Assembly (NCBI RefSeq): GCF_039540975.1
Contig: NZ_BAABFL010000481.1
Span: 66,574-130,573, forward strand
Direction of reading: 5' to 3'
Source of the DNA: Kistimonas scapharcae
GTDB lineage: Bacteria; Pseudomonadota; Gammaproteobacteria; Pseudomonadales; Endozoicomonadaceae
Length of the DNA: 64,000 nt
The notes beneath the pieces were generated by a model. That model had not been told where the DNA came from. It worked only from the letters and a program-made list of their open reading frames with translations, and did not search any database. Each line of letters starts with the position of its first letter. Positions within the stretch are counted from its first letter, which is position 1. Positions 61,245-64,000 of the stretch are shown piece by piece. The position numbers were made by a program, and so were the translations under genes.

Positions 61245-61512
61245 GTTGATTCATCTCCGATGACGTTATCACTACTACTTTACTGTTACCTTAAACATCG
61301 AACGCCACAAAGAGACTATGCGTTTTCGGGCATCAGTTAAGGGACACTTAATTGAGAGGCGAGTCTAAACTGTTTTATGTCTGGCGTACAATACATTAAT
61401 CGTCAAATTCGGGAAAAGAATGTAAGGGAATCTGCGCATAAAATGGCCGTTTTCAGCGGGATTTCCCTGTTCTTTAATGCAACTAAACTGTATTTTACTT
61501 ATTCAAATAAAA

Positions 61513-62043
61513 TCAGGCCCTGGCAGGGTATAGTGCGGGGTGAATAAAAGGTATCAGCGCCAGAATCAGGGCCTGCACATAAACGCTGCTGCGGGTTAAA
61601 CGGTGCCCGGTCAGCAGGCCGATAGCGCCCCCTTTCTGTTTTATATTGCGTTCATTGAACATGGCATCCATCGCCTCGCCCAGCTCAGCCCCGTCATCAA
61701 TTCGTTGTAGCGCTTCCGGTGGGAGTGGCAGACTGGCGGAGCGAGCCTCACCGCGCTGGTCTGTGCTTTCAATGACCATCCAGGCAAAAGTCAATGGACT
61801 TTCAATGCCTGCCTCCAGCCCAACCCAGAAATCGGCGTCAGGCTGTTGGCGTCGGGCGTTGGTAACCCGGTTGCGTGCACCGGTCAGGGTCTCTTCGCCG
61901 GACAGGGGCTGGGCGGCAACACCACTGTCGACAGCAATGCCTTCGAACACCATATCTTCATGTGTAAATACCTGGGTAAAGGCCTGTTGAACGGCGTTGA
62001 TTTTGGCCGGATTATTGGAGGCAATGATTACCTTGCGCATCAT
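61513..62043 (-). CDS. yjjX: Inosine/xanthosine triphosphatase YjjX
   Basis: YjjX hydrolyses non-canonical ITP and XTP to protect nucleic acids. The 176-aa protein has the family start KVIIASNNPAKINAVQQAF, GSGVAAQPLSGEETLTGARN-like core, DFWVGLEAGIE, and KQKGGAIGLLTGHRLTRSSV near the C-terminus. Length matches E. coli YjjX. It is followed upstream by pldA in the same direction, 30 bases away. Confidence 0.92.
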   Translation of the reverse strand: MMRKVIIASNNPAKINAVQQAFTQVFTHEDMVFEGIAVDSGVAAQPLSGEETLTGARNRVTNARRQQPDADFWVGLEAGIESPLTFAWMVIESTDQRGEARSASLPLPPEALQRIDDGAELGEAMDAMFNERNIKQKGGAIGLLTGHRLTRSSVYVQALILALIPFIHPALYPARA

Positions 62044-62073
62044 AAACGAGCGTTTTCCTTTAACTGATGTCTA

Positions 62074-63141
62074 TCAGAGCCAATCGTTCAGCATGACACC
62101 GATACTGAGTCGATTGACGCTGGCGTTATAGTCGATCAGGCTCTCGCCGTAGCCGTTGAAATATTGCACATAACCCCTGATCCGTGGCGTTAGCGGGAAA
62201 GACCAGCCCAGTTCCACTGCGCCCTTGTTATCGCTGCGCAGATTGTTTCTTACCATGACGCTGAGCTTATGCACGCCCAGGGTGTAAAACATCTGAACAT
62301 CCCCGTAGCCGAGGTATTTCTCTATATCTGGGTTGTCGTCCCCACGGGGATCATTCGGGGAGTCCTTGCTGCTCTCGGGAATCCGCCACCAGGGGTTGAC
62401 GGAGAAATAGAAGTTATCGTGTTCAAACACGAAGTTCGCAAACAACCGATTCCAGCTCCGCGACAGGCTGCCGCTGCGGCCGTTGGACTGATGGTTGATT
62501 CCGGTCTGAATCATGCTGAGTTTCAGGCCAAAGACATCGTAATCCGTATTAAAGCTGAAGAATGCCTCAGGTTCATGGTTGGTATCCCGGAACGGGCTGG
62601 AGTGATCCTTGTTATAGGCCTGCCACCAGGAAATCCCGGTATAGGCAAAATACAGATCGCCATGCCCATTGAATACGCCCTGGGCGACCGGCACCTTGAG
62701 GCTGAGCTGGAATTTGATCTCGGTGCTGTCGATATCATCTTCGCCTGCATCAAAGGGCTTGCTGTTCGGATTGCTGTTGTAGGAGATGGGCAGGAAATAG
62801 TTTTGTCGATGAGGCGTCAGGACAAACAGTTTATTCTGGGTGCGCTCCTCCTGTTGGATACGTTGCTCCAGCAGGGACTCCGTTTCACTGTCGTTTGCCG
62901 CAGCGGTGATGTCTGAGCCGGCAGCCGGTGCGTCCAGGTCGGGCAGGGCATTCACTGTTTGTGGTCTGCAGCGAGCCTGAAGTTGTGCCACAGTTGTGTC
63001 CGGTGAAGCCTCATGGAGGGCTTCCAGCAGGCAAGCCTGGTATTCCGATGCCCAGAGCGACTGGGGCGTAAAAACAGACATAAGACCTGCTGTCATGATG
63101 GTTGGCAGTGATGCATTTTGCAGGCAAGGAAAATCAGGCAT
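62074..63141 (-). CDS. pldA: Outer-membrane phospholipase A (PldA/OMPLA)
   Basis: OMPLA is a calcium-dependent outer-membrane beta-barrel that hydrolyses mislocalised phospholipids. The protein has the catalytic segment GINHQSNGRSGSLSRSWNRL, with His and Ser in HQS and Asn in SWNR forming the triad, and barrel strands such as NFYFSVNPWWRIP and RGYVQYFNGYGESLIDYN. The start is uncertain: ATG 63141 gives a signal-like N-terminus ending near LWA-SEYQ; GTG 63192 adds 17 residues. A linker rich in Asp/Glu/Gln (about 65-100) before the barrel is longer than in E. coli PldA. Confidence 0.92.
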   Translation of the reverse strand: MPDFPCLQNASLPTIMTAGLMSVFTPQSLWASEYQACLLEALHEASPDTTVAQLQARCRPQTVNALPDLDAPAAGSDITAAANDSETESLLEQRIQQEERTQNKLFVLTPHRQNYFLPISYNSNPNSKPFDAGEDDIDSTEIKFQLSLKVPVAQGVFNGHGDLYFAYTGISWWQAYNKDHSSPFRDTNHEPEAFFSFNTDYDVFGLKLSMIQTGINHQSNGRSGSLSRSWNRLFANFVFEHDNFYFSVNPWWRIPESSKDSPNDPRGDDNPDIEKYLGYGDVQMFYTLGVHKLSVMVRNNLRSDNKGAVELGWSFPLTPRIRGYVQYFNGYGESLIDYNASVNRLSIGVMLNDWL

Positions 63142-63375
63142 ACGGCTATGATGTCCTGAGACGGTGTTATTTGGTGCTATGGTATAACCCACGTTGTCTC
63201 ACGGCTACGGAAAATGCTTGTTTTATAAGTGTTTTAGGTGGTTTTGAACATTGGGTTTAGATCTTTGTCTAATAGATTACAAGGATTTTGGGTCATATCG
63301 ACTAAGGTCGAATGGTGATTGTTGACCATTTCGGTATGCTGATAAACATGGAAAAACCGGAAGGAGGTGACTGCC

Positions 63376-63669
63376 ATGACATGCCATTGCAATCTTTATG
63401 TGATGAATAATGCGTCGCCCTGTGTCAACCGGTTGATGAATACGGTACAAGTGCAGCCGTTTCTGGAGGAGTTTCCAGGATTTCTGAGTGGTCGTGCCGT
63501 GCTGGCGATGGCACTTGCTGCAACGTTTCTAATTAATAGCCGTTTGCATCGAAAGAAATACCGGGCGAGGTCTATGAGTCGTCGAGTGTGCAAACCCGGT
63601 AAGCCTGAATCACTTTGGTTCAGACGTAGAAAACCGGTAAAATATGCGCGGGACTCCTACGGCTTTTAG
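63376..63669 (+). CDS. Small basic membrane-associated protein, unknown
   Basis: ATG 63376 is preceded by a near-perfect Shine-Dalgarno (AAGGAGGTGA) at about seven bases, which supports translation. The 97-aa product has Cys/His residues at the start (MTCHCNLYVMN), one hydrophobic stretch (GRAVLAMALAATFLIN), and a strongly basic tail (LHRKKYRARSMSRR, WFRRRKPVKYARD). No family is recognised. It is divergent from pldA. Confidence 0.5.
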   Translation: MTCHCNLYVMNNASPCVNRLMNTVQVQPFLEEFPGFLSGRAVLAMALAATFLINSRLHRKKYRARSMSRRVCKPGKPESLWFRRRKPVKYARDSYGF

Positions 63670-63867
63670 GGAAAATGATTACTTTCAAACTTCGTTCGCA
63701 CTGAGTTTGTTGAGGTGCAGTTGCTTATTCAATGCGTTACCAGTGTAAGTGGTATCACGAGAAATACCTCTGTGCAGACAGGTTTTCATGATGCTCCCTG
63801 TTGCGTATGCATGGGATAGTACTTTGAATTATCGTCGAGCGTCCTGCTCATCTTTTCTATTCATTAT

Positions 63868-63921
63868 TAGACCTTGGCTGGCACATCGTGGACTATACAG
63901 AAATGTGTCAGCCAAGGTCTA
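63868..63921. repeat. 19-bp inverted repeat near the right edge
   Basis: TAGACCTTGGCTGGCACAT (63868-63886) and ATGTGTCAGCCAAGGTCTA (63903-63921) pair along all 19 positions with one G-T pair, around a 16-base loop. It lies just outside the end of a presumed IS and contains CTAG at its right edge. It could be a terminator-like hairpin, an IS-end structure or a small palindromic element. Confidence 0.6.
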
Positions 63922-63936
63922 GGAGCTGTTGACGTT

Positions 63937-64000
63937 TCACATTGGTAACCAGACAAAAGCACAAGCCAGAGCTACGACACTGACAAAGTTTCGCTTTAGC
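63937..64000 (-). CDS. Possible IS transposase C-terminus (partial)
   Basis: On the minus strand the last 20 codons before TGA read LKRNFVSVVALACAFVWLPM, which resembles the hydrophobic C-terminal helix of many IS4/IS5-type DDE transposases. The stop is followed by CGTCAACAGCTCC up to the sequence CTAG, a common target of such elements. Only 64 bases are in the window, so this is tentative. Confidence 0.4.
   Translation of the reverse strand, partial: LKRNFVSVVALACAFVWLPM

Overview
The window looks like a chromosomal segment of a host-associated marine-type gammaproteobacterium, with the Oceanospirillales/Endozoicomonas group as best guess. This is inferred from gene content and not proven by a marker gene. 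The pointers are a Ysc-type type III secretion (T3SS) block, a very large type I-secreted adhesin pair with its own exporter, a predicted phosphoinositide-phosphatase effector, a LIM-domain/DA1-like metallopeptidase, and otherwise ordinary gammaproteobacterial housekeeping genes (purL, tadA, yceH, pldA, yjjX, class II DAHP synthase).

Layout. 0-7.3 kb: the end of a Yip1-like membrane gene, then a leftward T3SS operon reading chaperone, sctN-O-P-Q-R-S-T-U, with start/stop overlaps at several junctions. 7.5-10.5 kb: a fatty-acid module (thiolase and long FabG-type reductase, divergent). 10.5-39.5 kb: a rightward surface block of L,D-transpeptidase, T1SS ABC transporter, membrane fusion protein, TolC-like channel and two giant RTX adhesins (4112 and 3256 aa). 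39.6-41.8 kb: an AraC/OruR-like regulator and a MaoC-type dehydratase, functionally partners of the 7.5-10.5 kb genes, so the 29-kb surface block appears to sit inside a fatty-acid locus. 41.8-47.3 kb: tadA, a truncated MltF-like lipoprotein, purL. 47.4-50.1 kb: a 901-aa SopB/IpgD-like predicted effector. 50.2-54.7 kb: small envelope proteins, mercaptopyruvate sulfurtransferase, a lone IlvM-like ACT protein behind an attenuator-like terminator, YdcH, DAHP synthase, tRNA-Pro(CGG). 54.8-59 kb: an AT-richer accessory stretch with an IS200/IS605 element, H-NS-like and ProQ/FinO-like proteins and the LIM/DA1-like gene. 59-63.2 kb: housekeeping genes. 63.2-64 kb: a small unknown gene and the end of what looks like an IS entering from the right.

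How it works together. The T3SS block supplies the export apparatus, stalk, ATPase, C-ring and needle-length control; its needle, translocon and basal rings are not here. The SopB-like protein and possibly the LIM/DA1-like protein are candidate cargo. The T1SS genes form a complete exporter for the two adhesins, which carry laminin-G-like, discoidin-like, jelly-roll-like and cadherin/VCBS-like modules suited to binding glycans or host matrix. Several of these binding modules are spliced into loops of the Ig-like stalk domains. No LapD/LapG retention system is visible in the window.
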